From Allolobophora icterica (taxonomy: Eukaryota > Annelida > Clitellata > Crassiclitellata > Lumbricidae), in assembly GCA_963556255.1 (NCBI GenBank), contig OY744605.1:6567122-6631121 (forward strand): a stretch of 64,000 nt of DNA, in the 5' to 3' direction. A program made the translations under genes and the position numbers. Positions 19,001 through 25,293 of the stretch are shown piece after piece; the stretch's first letter is position 1; every line of letters starts with the position of its first letter. The notes below the pieces were generated by a model. That model did no database searches and was not told the DNA's origin. It saw nothing but the letters and a program-made list of their open reading frames with translations.

Positions 19001-21847
19001 TGATCTCAGTTTCATTGTGTTAGGTCAGGAGTGCCTCTGATGAGTCTCTGTTAAAGTGGCACTAAATTTGCAATTGCCATAAGGTACCAATAACATGAGG
19101 AGAAGGTACAATAAGATTGAAAGGTAAAGTAATGTGGATAGTACAGGTTCGAGCCTCCACCTCTGAGATGTACTGTGTAGGGTACCTTGAGCAAGTCCAT
19201 CACACACAATTGCTTGGCGCCATCATTTGATACATGGCCATAGGTAGTGGCACTTAATAAACGTGTTATAATAATAAGTTGGGTCCATTGCACTTGGATG
19301 TCCGTAATGGAAATGTTTGAATGTCGTAGGTTATGCAGACGTCTCCTCTGCAGGGAACGGTCAACCTGAAGATGGTCTGTCTTATGGAGACCAGCGTCAG
19401 TGAACGTGGCTTCCTGGTCAGTTATTGTAACTCTAATTAGTAACTTCTAATGCACCGGTGTGTAATGCACTAGGCATCAACCGATGGCACACCAAAACCA
19501 AGCCATGATCCAGATCAGCCTGTTAGACAGAGAGGCTGGCTATGGAGGATAAACAGTTTGAAAGAGGTCAGTTTTAAGTTGAGAACGAAATGAGACAAGC
19601 GACTGAGCAGCGCGCACAGACACAGGGAGTGAGGACATGTGGTGTTCCTGTCATGTGGTTCCTTTCATGTGGTGTTCCTTTCATGTGGTGTTCCTTTCAT
19701 GTGGTGTTCCTGTCAAGTGGTTCCTTTCACGTGTCATTGATATGTTCCACCATAGACTTGTTATATAATGCAAATTCTGATACGACATGGATCCCATATG
19801 TCGCATGTTAAATGTTACTTTCACATGTCATTAACATATTGATATCCATTTCACATAATGGACATGGTGTGTGTGTTCCTTTCATGTATCGATAGCTTAT
19901 GTTCCATTTACATATCAATATGTTATTTATGTTCGTTTCATGAATCTTTAACATGTTAAAGTTTATATTACTCTTGCATGTCATTAATTTGTGGCATCTC
20001 ATGATGAATTTTATGTAAGCAAAATTCAGTAAAGACCTGAAATGTTTAGTGAGTTGCACATGGATGGGCCTTGAGCAATATTATTTAATATTCTTTCAGC
20101 ATTCGTTTAATATTCATTTAATATTCATTTAATATTTTGAATAAAGTTTCTGTTGATTTTGTTTTCAGACAATGTTTGAAGATGTAAATGGATTCGGAGC
20201 ATGGCACCGTCGCTGGTGTCTGCTAAAAGATAACCTTGTCTCGTACTGGAAATATCCAGATGATGAGAAGTCAAAGGTCAGATGTCATTGGGTCATTCAG
20301 GGGTTAACAGGTGGATGTATATACCAAGTTTAAGGGGTTGGGGTAGGAATACTGCTTAGTGAAATAAAAGGTAACCGTGGAGGGACCTTGAGCAAGTCCT
20401 TCACTCGATGCTGCTCAGCGCTATCAGTGGATGCTTTTGTCATTAGGTAGTGGAGCTTAATAAATGATTAATAAAAGATAATGATAATATTGTATGAGAC
20501 GAGTTGCTAAAGTGTGGTTAGTCCTGAGCCAATTGGATCGATCGATGTAAAATCTGCAAAGATCGTACGGATTAGTTTCAGTTTAACGACACTGTGTGAT
20601 AACAAAGATCATCAGTGTCGCCCTCCTCCTTTATCCAGGCTTGGGACTGGCACTGTCAAAGTACGAACAGTGGCGGAATTAAAGATCGTGCGTGAGTACA
20701 TAAGATACATCATCATACATATGTTCATGCGTGCATGCATATGTACACAAACACGGGTACATTGGGTGTTGTTACGTACATGAGCTGTTGATTGTGGTTA
20801 GGAGCCAATTGGATCAATTGATTTGAAAATCTGTACAACCGATGTCATTGGTCCAATTCCACGCGACATCTGCGCTCGACCGAACACGTTTGAGCTGGTG
20901 ACGACTCGTCGACAGAAGCAGGGCGAGACGGACACCCTTGTGTCTAAGTGCACCAACACCGTAACTACCACCAAGTAAGGACCACTTTACATTGTAACAA
21001 TCTGCTGTAAATTCTCTTGGGAAGATTTATGAAGAAATTTCTCAAATGTTCTTGATTTAAATTTTAGATCTGTAATTAGGAACCACATTATATTGCTGTT
21101 ATGGTGGATTTTTAAGGAAGTGCTGCAAGTTGTTCTTATCAAAGAACTGCTGCAAATTGTTCTTGTGAAAGAACTGTTGCAAATTGTTCTTATGGAAGAA
21201 CTGCTTTAAATTGTTGTTGTTTTTTAAGTAATCTGCTATACATTCTTTCAGTGGATTTATGAAGAAATCCTTCGAATGTTGTTTATGTACATCTGACATT
21301 GGGAACTGCTTTAATTTGTTCTGTTGGGCCTTTTGAAAGCACACGTAGGTTGTTTTATGGCAGATTTTTAAAGAAGTCATGTGAATTTGTTCTTATGATA
21401 GATTTTTAGGCTAACAACATACAATTCTTTGATCAGAATTATGATGAAGTTTCTCAAAAATGTTTTAATGTAAGTTTTGCAGAGTTTTAAAGAAAGCATG
21501 CAAATCTGTTCTTACGATGAATTTTCAAGCCTAACAACTTACGATCCTGAAATTGTTTGTTCTTATGGTTGAGGTTTGTTCTTCTAGTTGAGGTTTGTTC
21601 TTATGGTCGAGTTTTGTTCTTGTGGTCGAGTTTCGTTCTTGTGGTTGATGTTTGTTCTTGTGGGTGAGATTTGTTGAACTGAAATTACTCTTTTTGAAGA
21701 CACTGGCTGTCGGCCGACACCAAAGAGGAGCGAATTGTCTGGTGCGAGAAGTTGAACGAGGTTGTCCACAATCTCCGTCTGTGGCATCCAGACTTCATTT
21801 CTGGAGGAAGGTCATCGTCTTCTTCAAGCCAAGACTCCCAGATTTGA
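732..21847 (+). CDS. anln: Anillin, C-terminal half (multi-exon gene)
   Basis: Anillin is the cytokinetic scaffold that links F-actin, myosin II, RhoA and septins to the equatorial membrane. Exons at 1913-2064, 3025-3148, 16102-16240, 16773-16934, 17430-17599, 18148-18345, 19330-19416, 20169-20276, 20802-20974 and 21700-21847 have GT/AG borders and join in one frame without a stop. Together they read as the anillin homology region (RhoA-binding and C2-like parts) followed by the PH domain, with the family motifs [30 protein letters not shown] and [10 protein letters not shown] in the expected order. A less certain exon lies at 732. The N-terminal actin and myosin parts and the promoter lie upstream of the window. 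The gene has introns, so it is not a retrocopy. One intron carries a 12.2 kb retrotransposon. The identification is by recalled family similarity; a protein search would settle it. Confidence 0.92.
1147..1310. repeat. Short interspersed repeat of unknown class
   Basis: AT-rich DNA containing TTTTATTG ends in a block reading GAAAGGACCAGCGTCCGGC. A segment at about 3215-3355 has the same layout (TTTTATTG, then AAAGGGACCAAGGTCC). The two are probably copies of one old repeat. I see no coding content beyond the tail of the preceding frame. Confidence 0.3.
1533..1790 (+). repeat. tRNA-derived SINE, family A
   Basis: The head has a pol III A-box-like TAGTGTAGTGG and a B-box-like GTTCAAAATCCC. The body shares GCCGAGGCT, AAAATGAAGT, CCCATGGCTGCC and TAGCTTAAGGGACTGCT with copies near 18.4, 24.7, 37.1 and 60.3 kb. 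It sits in an anillin intron. Confidence 0.75.
1913..2064 (+). CDS. anln: Anillin exon
   Basis: This reads [17 protein letters not shown] and onward to DDSLNR, with the donor CG/GTAAAG after 2064 (phase 2). The start at 1913 follows TTATAG; an alternative acceptor, ACCTTTCAG, would start the exon at 1930. The reading frame is the same in both cases. The following exon supplies the third base of the split Arg codon. Confidence 0.75.
2095..2350 (+). repeat. Minisatellite with splice-donor-like unit
   Basis: About six imperfect copies of a ~38-bp unit resemble CACCTGTAAGGTAAGGGA followed by a TGTTTCTAT segment. Several copies contain AAGGTAAGG or AAGGTGAGG, close to the ideal 5' splice site. 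The array starts about 30 bp after an exon's true donor. Confidence 0.8.
2705..2925 (+). repeat. tRNA-like SINE, second family
   Basis: TGGTCTAACGG fits a pol III A box. A weaker B-box-like GGTTGCAGATTCGACTC follows about 40 bp later, then a body ending near GGTGAAGGGAAGGAGATGAG. There is no second full copy in the window, so assignment rests on the promoter-like boxes. Confidence 0.45.
3025..3148 (+). CDS. anln: Anillin exon, start of anillin homology region
   Basis: The acceptor GATTGAAG precedes G at 3025, which completes an Arg codon from the previous exon. The exon reads [19 protein letters not shown] and ends EQLK at the donor AAG/GTTAGA, phase 0. The helical, charged sequence matches the start of the RhoA-binding part. 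The downstream intron (3149-16101) holds the LTR retrotransposon. Confidence 0.85.
3215..3355. repeat. Short interspersed repeat of unknown class
   Basis: AT-rich start (TTTTTATTGTTTATA) and an end reading AAAGGGACCAAGGTCC, similar in layout to the segment at 1147-1310. It lies in the same anillin intron as the LTR element. Confidence 0.3.
3470..3637 (+). repeat. GGT/TGG-rich low-complexity tract, insertion target
   Basis: Imperfect GGT and TGG repeats flank the retrotransposon here and continue at 15864-15965. The element therefore landed inside one low-complexity intronic tract. Confidence 0.85.
3634..3637. repeat. Target-site duplication, left (GTGG)
   Basis: GTGG directly before the left LTR equals GTGG at 15864-15867 directly after the right LTR. 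The repetitive target makes a chance match possible. Confidence 0.7.
3638..5850 (-). repeat. 3' LTR of the gypsy element
   Basis: This copy is offset by exactly 10,013 bp from the 5' LTR. It contains three imperfect copies of a block (GGAGTTCTTCAAA...AAGAGGGA...CGCCAAATT) near 4730, 5005 and 5140, and a short CGAGTACGCCGAA repeat at 4860-4980. At over 2 kb it is long for the group. Confidence 0.95.
5851..5863 (-). other. Polypurine tract
   Basis: On the element strand the 13 bases before the 3' LTR read AAGGTGGGGAGAG. This is the expected position and composition for the plus-strand primer. Confidence 0.8.
5994..6142 (-). repeat. Tandem pair of a 74-bp module
   Basis: Two near-identical copies (5994-6067, 6069-6142) lie downstream of pol. 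A third copy, shorter by one base, interrupts capsid at 11708-11780. On the element strand the module is open and reads [15 protein letters not shown], then AYVQGAE. Confidence 0.9.
6480..6965. repeat. ~115-bp tandem repeat downstream of pol
   Basis: Two close copies begin at 6715 and 6831 (CAACGC, AATTAAGCG, GGTACTGTATGCTCC, GGGCAACTGAAACATGG), with a partial third from 6946. More diverged copies reach back to about 6480. This is the untranslated internal region near the 3' LTR. Confidence 0.85.
7029..11732 (-). CDS. Gag-pol polyprotein of the gypsy element, 1,567 aa
   Basis: In order: the C-terminal half of capsid (about residues 12-130, [23 protein letters not shown]); a CCHC zinc knuckle near 235 ([14 protein letters not shown]); an aspartic protease with LLDSGSE near 300; reverse transcriptase about 620-800 with the catalytic YLDD near 762; RNase H about 900-1010 ([15 protein letters not shown]); and integrase with an HHCC finger near 1155-1190, DDE residues near 1228 (GIDITGP), 1285 (LTDQGP) and 1322 (GMIERFH), and a GPY/F-like module near 1465. 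All catalytic motifs are present. The frame begins inside the repeated 74-bp module, so its formal ATG is probably not the natural start. It would make the proteins that copy and integrate the element. Confidence 0.93.
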   Translation of the reverse strand: MAYVQGAEIVTGPASQLLWDMGAQRDVSWRELVERLKARYGSDDQTSLYRMKLRTYRQAHGETLSSVVQEVRRLMALAYPGPTSDIVETVACDAFIDALANQDLGQKVREREPVNLEAAYKHAVRLDAYGRSSTQGGDLDRRHARVKVTMEDRKDSSTEGQQSRRLEDLERKIKNLSRELDRVTINQNLGIVPRKPHERENSSDLAVGDQRTTEPNVGWRRIYPPTRLCNPDIECYLCKRKGHMKRFCPQRNAETNGAIGTSEPTKAEPIQEETQNRLVKGSRVAYVVARLAGKRIHCLLDSGSEMSLVPRRFVLDAVLVPSEQRLLAANGSQIKVDGETNLKIRIGKQVYPVPCLVTDQVTEVILGLSWLEANQARWDFASRCVFLGSEKIPLKEVVTESMCRRVIVQEDIIVPPRSEVDVPAWVVYPHFQKDNEDWTTIPMELSKDLIIGRTLVTGRDTEVWIRMLNVGDRDSLVKKRTECPLERVNVVDVTVNRARTESYDEPYRSENPEKPMGPGYPEERRGKQQSTIDRFGSKISITASVAEQTLNPLAEQTLKRLWEEVPADISEEERIRLRKLVLTYSATFSLNESDNGFTSVIQHEIDTGQEKPVRQPLRRQPLSMLPEVDRQVEDMLRQGIIEPSISEWASNVVMVKKKDGSMRFCIDYRQLNLKTRKDAHPLPLIRESLDTLGGARWYSTFDLRAGYHQMALHPRDKHKTGFVTRRGSFQFKVLPFGLCNSPASFCRLMNLVLTGLNYDICLVYLDDIIVFSRDVETHMQRLEMIFRRLQEYNLKLKPSKCYLLQQRVLFLGHVLSEEGVATDPSKIKAVEEWSAPRNLRQVRSFVGLCSYYRRFIHDFAVVAQPLHFLTRKNVPFHWTDECQGAFEELKRKLVSAPILGLPNDEGQYILDTDASAYAIGAVLSQVQEGEETVICYASRLLSTAERNYNVTRRELLAVVYFLKEFRQYLLGSKFLLRTDHSALQWLRRTPEPIGQQARWLEMIEEFDMEICHRPGAKHGNADAMSRGPGEEQPKVVTMRVTNEDVMWARPIGEVTRSEVTSEDTGQEIRWTKEFLRREQQSDCNIGTVLDWKESKHHPTQAELSPANGEVKVLVSNWNQLEVLQGVLHRGWIQGNTGKAERSQLVVPLSLRQEMLQLTHASFAGGHFGIRKSLTQLQRRAYWPSWKDDVRRFCQRCDRCARYRREKPPRQGYMQTPVVGEPMERFGIDITGPHPVSSKGNKYILTAIDYFSRWAEALPIRNQEAVTVAESLMVHVFSRFGMPRQILTDQGPCFESKLFKELCKRMEIDKVRTTPYRPSGNGMIERFHRTLNMLIGKVVSERQKDWDVHVPYVMAAYRGTEHEATQRTPNFLFLGRENHTPLDLILAQVTEFERPSYSDMEEYVEKQKEKMERSYRLVREQLKRVAERRKKAYDLRVRPSKFAQGDWVYYDYPRLRSGRKTKWARYYTGPFLVIQVLSPCLYRIQKSPKSTLMVVHVDKLKPFYGKPPSTWLPERDRNLELPTVDWTVLAQDPNAEHEPEEPSENPDETADPELPPGRRTRRRPRLDG
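11708..11780 (-). repeat. Third copy of the 74-bp module, inside gag
   Basis: It matches the pair at 5994-6142 except for one missing base (CCAAAACGATG against CCAAACACGATG). It separates the two halves of capsid and introduces the stop at 11764. Confidence 0.88.
11764..11890 (-). pseudogene. Broken first part of Gag capsid
   Basis: In the -1 frame relative to the end of ORF1, the element strand reads [17 protein letters not shown] and [13 protein letters not shown], a typical gypsy capsid start. It then enters the 73-bp inserted module and stops at 11764-11766. The rest of capsid resumes in the gag-pol frame after 11708. The insertion and frame changes separate the two capsid halves. Confidence 0.75.
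11859..14213 (-). CDS. ORF1 of the gypsy element, Gag-like N-terminal protein, 784 aa
   Basis: The frame starts at ATG 14213 inside the 5' LTR, crosses the LTR end (13651) and the primer site, and stops at 11859. The protein is very rich in Arg, Ser, Glu, Asp and Lys and looks largely disordered. I recognise no domain. Its last residues ([15 protein letters not shown]) overlap the start of capsid-like sequence in the -1 frame, so it is most likely the N-terminal part of Gag, separated from capsid by a frameshift that is either mutational or programmed. If translated, its first 187 residues are also encoded in the 3' LTR. The start is the first ATG of a long open frame; there is no direct evidence for it. 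Confidence 0.7.
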   Translation of the reverse strand: MFACLRRHDVTTRQMYTLSSRTGERSGFSPIDDNSRVMRCRMVREGSVKAEKKRKSLTKRSHRKLRTPAGKRANPVLKDGHPEDEDVAHPATAAVAESESEMELDSDTVRKQAIPSGPPLGEMGTESGDREPLVYSRSRQDSDPGDSRRSVGWSRTQPDDEAASRVRPTQIGTTSDEGLVDLERRTSQTGTRSGVLTFSCHRTRQGQEDTEDESDEVPHSEHGGARPKLRKRKSKRRLLDETGAPDETSAFETEAGTRSGRERGFHEDNGWLITVPKTTEVVRNDVNNETFTHWRETVGESRFDRSKPLDDNRVPRIIHERTFDNRSGNLVQVQVPSSVRGRQPVQSRQACDRPRDIETGLKLRGDAVVQKTSGDIVAHQRNEGNRVPFTNMEEGRPRPVTDEVDWQAEMSYLRQSVAMMSSKLEELSVPAAQHAKSYRRETSGKPTGPGYQMDRRGKLQIEEPARSRGNTETREEVSLSETSEKLRSRYLPEDSGRESHGKTAKQSSRQRLLTRGRVEAKLRSSVSSSDSDTDSVGPEEAMRTGVFDRKNLRQRGRHESYEKTERETYGKERLPEYERRGLKQALDRETERESNMGRDRDHLAWDETHERYSKGHKPDSSSRNCLRYDESDRPPESGKRDICEEDRRVTFVNGNSQSSRNKYKRSESKDYAGGEPRRKGQRQAEYISDEDSATSGDREMTTMYSKWRTGKTLGTLRGQSRHRSVVRTDEENDSRSNDEENRRGNPKKSVGRSLVTRTRGEDRSDRGIRIKLEKYEASQRSQPF
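13631..13647 (-). other. Primer binding site, tRNA-Leu(UAA)-like
   Basis: Three bases inside the 5' LTR, the element strand reads TGGTACCAGAAGTGGGG. From memory this matches the 3' end of animal tRNA-Leu(UAA), including CCA, with one mismatch in 17. ORF1 reads straight through it. Confidence 0.75.
13651..15863 (-). repeat. 5' LTR of the gypsy element
   Basis: It matches the 3' LTR throughout all compared stretches. The first 563 bases of ORF1 (from ATG at 14213) lie in this LTR. Confidence 0.95.
15864..15867. repeat. Target-site duplication, right (GTGG)
   Basis: It matches 3634-3637 and is consistent with the short staggered cut of a Ty3/gypsy integrase. Confidence 0.7.
16102..16240 (+). 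CDS. anln: Anillin exon, RhoA-binding helices
   Basis: It follows GTTTCAG and reads [20 protein letters not shown], then [11 protein letters not shown]. This is the anillin pattern of a helical hairpin ending in a conserved LLLI motif. The donor is CCA/GTTAGT after 16240, phase 1. It joins the 3025-3148 exon in phase 0 across the retrotransposon-bearing intron. Confidence 0.92.
16265..16620 (+). repeat. TGTC-type microsatellite
   Basis: A degenerate TGTC/TGTGTC array lies in an anillin intron between the exons at 16102 and 16773. It is open in several frames only because of its repeat composition. Confidence 0.9.
16773..16934 (+). CDS. anln: Anillin exon, homology region
   Basis: The acceptor GACTGTTCAG lies before 16773. 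It reads [14 protein letters not shown], then the start of the C2-like fold ([20 protein letters not shown]). The donor is GAAC/GTATGT after 16934, phase 1. LLLIS-TKKKETY across the junction matches the family. Confidence 0.92.
16970..17335 (+). repeat. TTATTTGG-rich imperfect repeat
   Basis: A T-rich intronic tract built from TTATTTGGTATTTGTTTATT-like units with longer copies near 17040, 17130 and 17250 (TTTATTGGCTTATTATTAA). The period is irregular. Confidence 0.8.
17430..17599 (+). CDS. anln: Anillin exon, C2-like domain
   Basis: The acceptor is GCATTTTAG before 17430. It reads [14 protein letters not shown], then the beta strands ending in [10 protein letters not shown]. The donor is TTG/GTAAGT, phase 0. 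The FEIxIEVYxL ending is a strong anillin signature. Confidence 0.92.
17805..18045 (+). repeat. Dispersed repeat, copy 1
   Basis: It begins near TTGTTTATTGACA-like sequence and contains GACAAACTGCAGTAA, GTGGAAGGCTGAGTCGACC and TTATGTTCTTCGA. The segment 23880-24145 is its reverse complement at clearly high similarity. The class is unknown and I see no protein. Confidence 0.75.
18148..18345 (+). CDS. anln: Anillin exon, C2-like domain with basic cluster
   Basis: It follows GTATTTCAG and starts [20 protein letters not shown]; two lysine runs form a candidate nuclear localisation signal, as in other anillins at this place. It continues [11 protein letters not shown] and ends FSLEK at AAG/GTCTTT. 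It is 66 codons in phase 0. Confidence 0.92.
18411..18648 (-). repeat. tRNA-derived SINE, family A
   Basis: Read on the - strand it has the tRNA-like head (TAGTGTAGTGGTTACAGTGC; GTTCAAATCTACTCC) and the family tail with GCCGAGGCTAAGAAAATGAAG and TTAAGGGACTGCT. Confidence 0.75.
18908..18943. repeat. Perfect 14-bp-arm hairpin
   Basis: AACAGGTCATTAAT and its exact reverse complement are separated by eight bases in an anillin intron. It is a small stem with no other context. Confidence 0.8.
19138..19280 (+). repeat. SINE tail, family B
   Basis: It contains a B-box-like CAGGTTCGAGCCTCC and the tail ACCTTGAGCAAGTCC, GGTAGTGGCACTTAATAAA. A second copy lies at 20376-20490. Confidence 0.65.
19330..19416 (+). 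CDS. anln: Anillin exon, link to PH domain
   Basis: The acceptor GTCGTAG lies before 19330. It reads [20 protein letters not shown], then SERGFL at the donor CTG/GTCAGT. It is 29 codons in phase 0. ERGFL immediately precedes the PH domain in anillins. Confidence 0.92.
19635..19735 (+). repeat. Minisatellite, TTTCATGTGGTGTTCC unit
   Basis: About five tandem copies of a 16 to 20-bp unit lie in the intron after the exon at 19330. Confidence 0.85.
20169..20276 (+). CDS. anln: Anillin exon, PH domain start
   Basis: It follows GTTTTCAG and reads [19 protein letters not shown] and then [13 protein letters not shown]; the donor is AAG/GTCAGA. The [10 protein letters not shown] strand and YPDDEK loop are the most diagnostic motifs of the anillin PH domain, which binds phosphoinositide and septins. 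It is 36 codons in phase 0. Confidence 0.95.
20376..20490 (+). repeat. SINE tail, family B
   Basis: It shares GACCTTGAGCAAGTCC, GGTAGTGGAGCTTAATAAA and an A/T-rich end with 19138-19280. It is truncated at its 5' side. Confidence 0.65.
20505..20575 (+). pseudogene. Decayed partial duplicate of an anillin exon
   Basis: GTGGTTAG, GAGCCAATTGGATC and AAAATCTG occur in the same order as at the start of the real exon (20793-20845). It reads EPIGSIDVK in the matching frame. Use of the copied acceptor would meet a stop at once (TCCTGA). It appears to be a local duplication of the exon start with its acceptor. Confidence 0.7.
20802..20974 (+). CDS. anln: Anillin exon, PH domain middle
   Basis: The acceptor TGTGGTTAG lies before 20802. 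It reads [20 protein letters not shown], then [16 protein letters not shown] and ends TVTTTK. The donor is CCAA/GTAAGG after 20974, phase 2. A decayed copy of the first part of this exon lies at 20505-20575. Confidence 0.93.
21113..21215 (+). repeat. Minisatellite, ~33-bp unit
   Basis: Three copies of a unit containing AAGAACTGCTGCAAATTG and TTCTTATGG lie in the last anillin intron. Confidence 0.8.
21555..21670 (+). repeat. T/G-rich 18-bp minisatellite before the last exon
   Basis: About six copies of GTTTGTTCTTGTGGTTGA-like units end about 30 bp before the acceptor of the terminal exon (21698-21699). They may supply the pyrimidine-rich signal or bind GU-specific factors; this is an inference. 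Confidence 0.8.
21700..21847 (+). CDS. anln: Anillin terminal exon, PH helix and stop
   Basis: The acceptor TTTTTGAAG lies before 21700. It reads [20 protein letters not shown], then LRLWHPDF, and ends in a Ser-rich tail ([11 protein letters not shown]) with TGA at 21845-21847. The helix carries the Trp conserved in PH domains. A 3' UTR follows; the first AATAAA I see is near 23,655, so the poly(A) site is unresolved. Confidence 0.93.
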
Positions 21848-23460
21848 AGCCAAGACTCAACTCGATGATTTACACCACAGCCAAACAAGGAGATGGTGCC
21901 ATGTTCCACAAGACACTTTGTGTAACCCCTGGCGCTTTGGTAATCTGCATTTAATGTGGTAGTATAATATGTTAAATGAGGGAATAATGCTTTAGTTTAG
22001 GAGCTGTGGTGCGTCGACTTTTAATGGCTGGATCACTTGAGCTAATTTTCTGATGTAAGTTTGTAAATTTGTGAAGTTAGGCGTTGCTTAGCAGATGTTA
22101 ATTAATAGGTTGAATTGGTTGTGCTGTATAATACACTGGACCAAAGTTGTGCTGGATGTCTTCTTATTACATGGAACCCAAATTTAATTCAGCTTTATAA
22201 CAGCCTTGTTATAACATTGTATTTGATATCGCATACATACGGTTGTAATTTTCAGTTTAGTAGGCTTTTTGTTAGATGAATTAAACTTTGATAGTGTGGC
22301 ACATGGATGTTTCAAGTTTTGCGTTCTATAAGGCTACTTTGGAGAGAGGCGTAAAACATTTTGGCTGAACGCTGTTATAGTACTATGCTCGTTTGGAAGC
22401 TTCCTGCAGCGGCTGTTTTATTGTCCTGATGCTTTCTCACAGAATTAGCGATAACCAATTGTAGCGTATCAACAATATAGACGAAATTCCTCTCTGAACT
22501 GTACCTTGCAAGACTTGATTATTTCTGAGCCACTGAAAGCATATCTGCAAAGAGTTATAGAATTATTTATTATTATTTTAATTATTATTAAAAGTCTTGT
22601 CATAATTGTAGGACACATGTGTAGCCGTAGCTTTGGGCTGTGCATATTACATTAGATACGATTACGTTGGGTGTTTCTGTTGTAATTTTGTAATTGTAAT
22701 CACAAACTTATATAGCTGTAAACTATATTCTGTGGTGGCCTTCATCAGATTTCTGATCACTGAAGCATGCATGCATTCTTCCATCAAATGGATCAAATTT
22801 AACTTGTCCCAATGCATACACTTAACAAGCTGCACTGGTTTCCCAGTCACTTTTAGTACACTCTCAACGTTATTGTGTTGAAGTAACTTTGCATTGGTGT
22901 TCCTCGATACTAATACTATAATCTAACCGAAGTTTTTGTATGATAATCGGTCTATTGTACCTCTGAGGAGTGTCTTATAAAGTACAAGTAGAATTACAGA
23001 TTAGGTTGTTCCTCTGTCAATAATAATAAGACAATTTGTATAGCGCCATAGCACAGTCAAGGCCAAAGGACATGGTACTGCACATGAGTTCAAAAGATAG
23101 GTCGTGAGCTGTGATTTAGATGTCTCCAGAGATGAACCATTCTTGACATGGTCGGGAGGAATGCTTCTTGCAGCAGGTCAAGCGACAGATTTTGAGAGAT
23201 GTTTGAGGCTTATGTGGGGAAATCATTCGACCAAGGTGCATTGACATGAATGGCAGTTTAACTGGTTTATATCCTTGTTGCCATAGTGTTTTTTGTGAAC
23301 ACCAGCAGAAGCATTAGTTTTAAAGACAATCAACTGCTTTTGTAAGAGTTCACAAAAACACACTATATTATTTGATATTAGTTAAGCTGCCATTATGCCT
23401 AAGAATTGGAGAAACCTGGTTTAGTATTTCCTGTCACTTGATTGCTAGAGGTACATGTGC
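21848..23460 (+). other. Anillin 3' UTR and flank, no gene seen
   Basis: AT-rich sequence with no convincing exon. At 23284-23370 a short imperfect inverted repeat (ATAGTGTTTTTTGTGAAC and its complement) may be a tiny MITE. There is no clear poly(A) signal before about 23,655. Confidence 0.5.
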
Positions 23461-23467
23461 ACGCTTT

Positions 23468-23540
23468 TCTATAGTGACCGTATGGGCTCACCCTGCTCAT
23501 TTTTCAATGAATTTATCAGGCGAGATGTTAAATTATAGTT
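23468..23540 (-). repeat. SINE family D fragment
   Basis: CTATAGTGACCGTATGG and CTGCTCATTTTTCAATGAATT match the ends of the longer copies at 57262-57540 and 58848-58990. Confidence 0.6.
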
Positions 23541-23874
23541 CCCATGATTAGTGGTTTTGAAAAATTATAGTTTCCAAGACTTGTAGTTTAACTCCTTAAC
23601 AGTTTTTGGGAAAGAATTTGATGTGAAGGCATTTACAATTTTGCTCGCAATGTACTAATAAATCTGCACAAAGTTAATCTGCTATCTTTTATCGTATTTT
23701 TTAGTGTAGTGGTTGCTGTTCTCTTTAAGACTGACACTAACTGTTCACCATGGGGGTGTGACTGGTTGTGACGATCGGAATAAAGATAGTAAATATTAAT
23801 TACAATGCTACTTGTACATGTACAGTATGGACTCTTAACTTGCCATTCTGCTTAATGAGAAGTTGTGGTATGTC

Positions 23875-24145
23875 TGCTAAGCTAGGGGATTGGGGATAGA
23901 TGAATGAATGATAACACTCTTGTTCGAAGAACATAAGCTCTTGAAACACGCGGTTCAATACCTGTAAGTTCCCTAAAGGTCGACTCAGCCTTCCACTCCC
24001 TAATGGGCAGCTGTAAAATGAACGGGCGCCTAACAGGCTGCCAAGACGTGTGTTCAATAAGATTTTGATAACTGTACTGTCATATGTTTCAATGTTACTG
24101 CAGTTTGTCAGTGAGCATGTCAATAAACAAGAATATCATTATTAA
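23875..24145 (-). repeat. Dispersed repeat, copy 2 (inverted)
   Basis: It is the reverse complement of 17805-18045 through most of its length, with small indels. Confidence 0.75.
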
Positions 24146-24717
24146 CTTGACGCACTGTGCAAGAACTGCAGTACAGTGCAGCATTAAATATTGACTTTTC
24201 AGCATCCTTTTTGCATGGCATCTTAACACATGCCCCTCCCCAAACGACTTCACGTTACTGGGGCCACACTGTACTGGGCTTGATTTTTCTAGGGCCTGTC
24301 TTTCTACCCTTTGGCGTGTTTTACACTTCTGCTATTTTTCATTTTCTACCTCAGGTAACCAAGGTGCAATTTTCGGTTGTCCAAGATTTTCTACAGAGAT
24401 GTGCACACGCGTTTTGCTTTTGTTGAACGATTCTAGTAACACTTTGATGTATCGGAAGAAATGTTGAACGAATTTCCTACCGTTGATTGCTATTAGCAAA
24501 TCTTGCACAGTGTGATTGAAGACGGTTACAGTGAATATTTGTGAGAGGGCGTTTTTTTAGTTTTATTAAAGCTACTGTTAAATTCTATTCTTATTTATGT
24601 TTAATAAATTACATTGGCACTCGACAGTGCAGTGATTTCAGTTGGTGACAATGTCGGTTAAATAATTCCCTGGACGAAATTCGTTTGCTCGACCCAGTCA
24701 TTTAACTGCTGTTTTTC

Positions 24718-24992
24718 ATAGGGTGAGTGATAGTCCAGAGGTTATTGGGCTGGACTGTTTGATGAGAGGTTGGGAGTTCAAGTCCCCAGCTGGGCAGAAT
24801 TTTGTTTTGAGATTTCTGCCTCACCTGCGACCAACTCGGCCACACGGAGTACACTACCGTACACTATTGGTGGGAATATGAAGCGGCGAGGGAGAGGACT
24901 GGACACCTGCCCTCAGAAGCCGAGGCTAAGAAAATGAAGTTGCTAACACCGTACCCATGGCTGCCTCATAGCTTAAGGGACTGCTTCTTCTT
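24718..24992 (+). repeat. tRNA-derived SINE, family A
   Basis: The head reads GTGATAGTCCAGAGGTTA and GGAGTTCAAGTCCCC (A and B boxes). The tail has GCCGAGGCTAAGAAAATGAAG, CCCATGGCTGCC and TTAAGGGACTGCT. It is the best-preserved copy here. Confidence 0.8.
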
Positions 24993-25293
24993 TACTACCT
25001 TGCATGCCTTTACTTGTATCTTCTTTTTTATATTAATTAACTGCAGGCAGTGTGTAGATAGATTTGTTTGGTGCCATGTCCAGTCTCCAACGCGACCGCT
25101 TTCCTACCCTTCCTTGTTTCTCCTCTGCCTTAATTTCCCATTTTTTCCCCGCCTTCTCAACCCTACCCCGTCTTCCTCTCCATTCTCTGACCTTCCGCGT
25201 CACCTATCTCAATAGTTCGGTTTCCTTGACGTCTTATCCCCACCCTGTCTTCTAACTGCATGGATGAGGGTCATCCGTAAATAACATCTTCCG

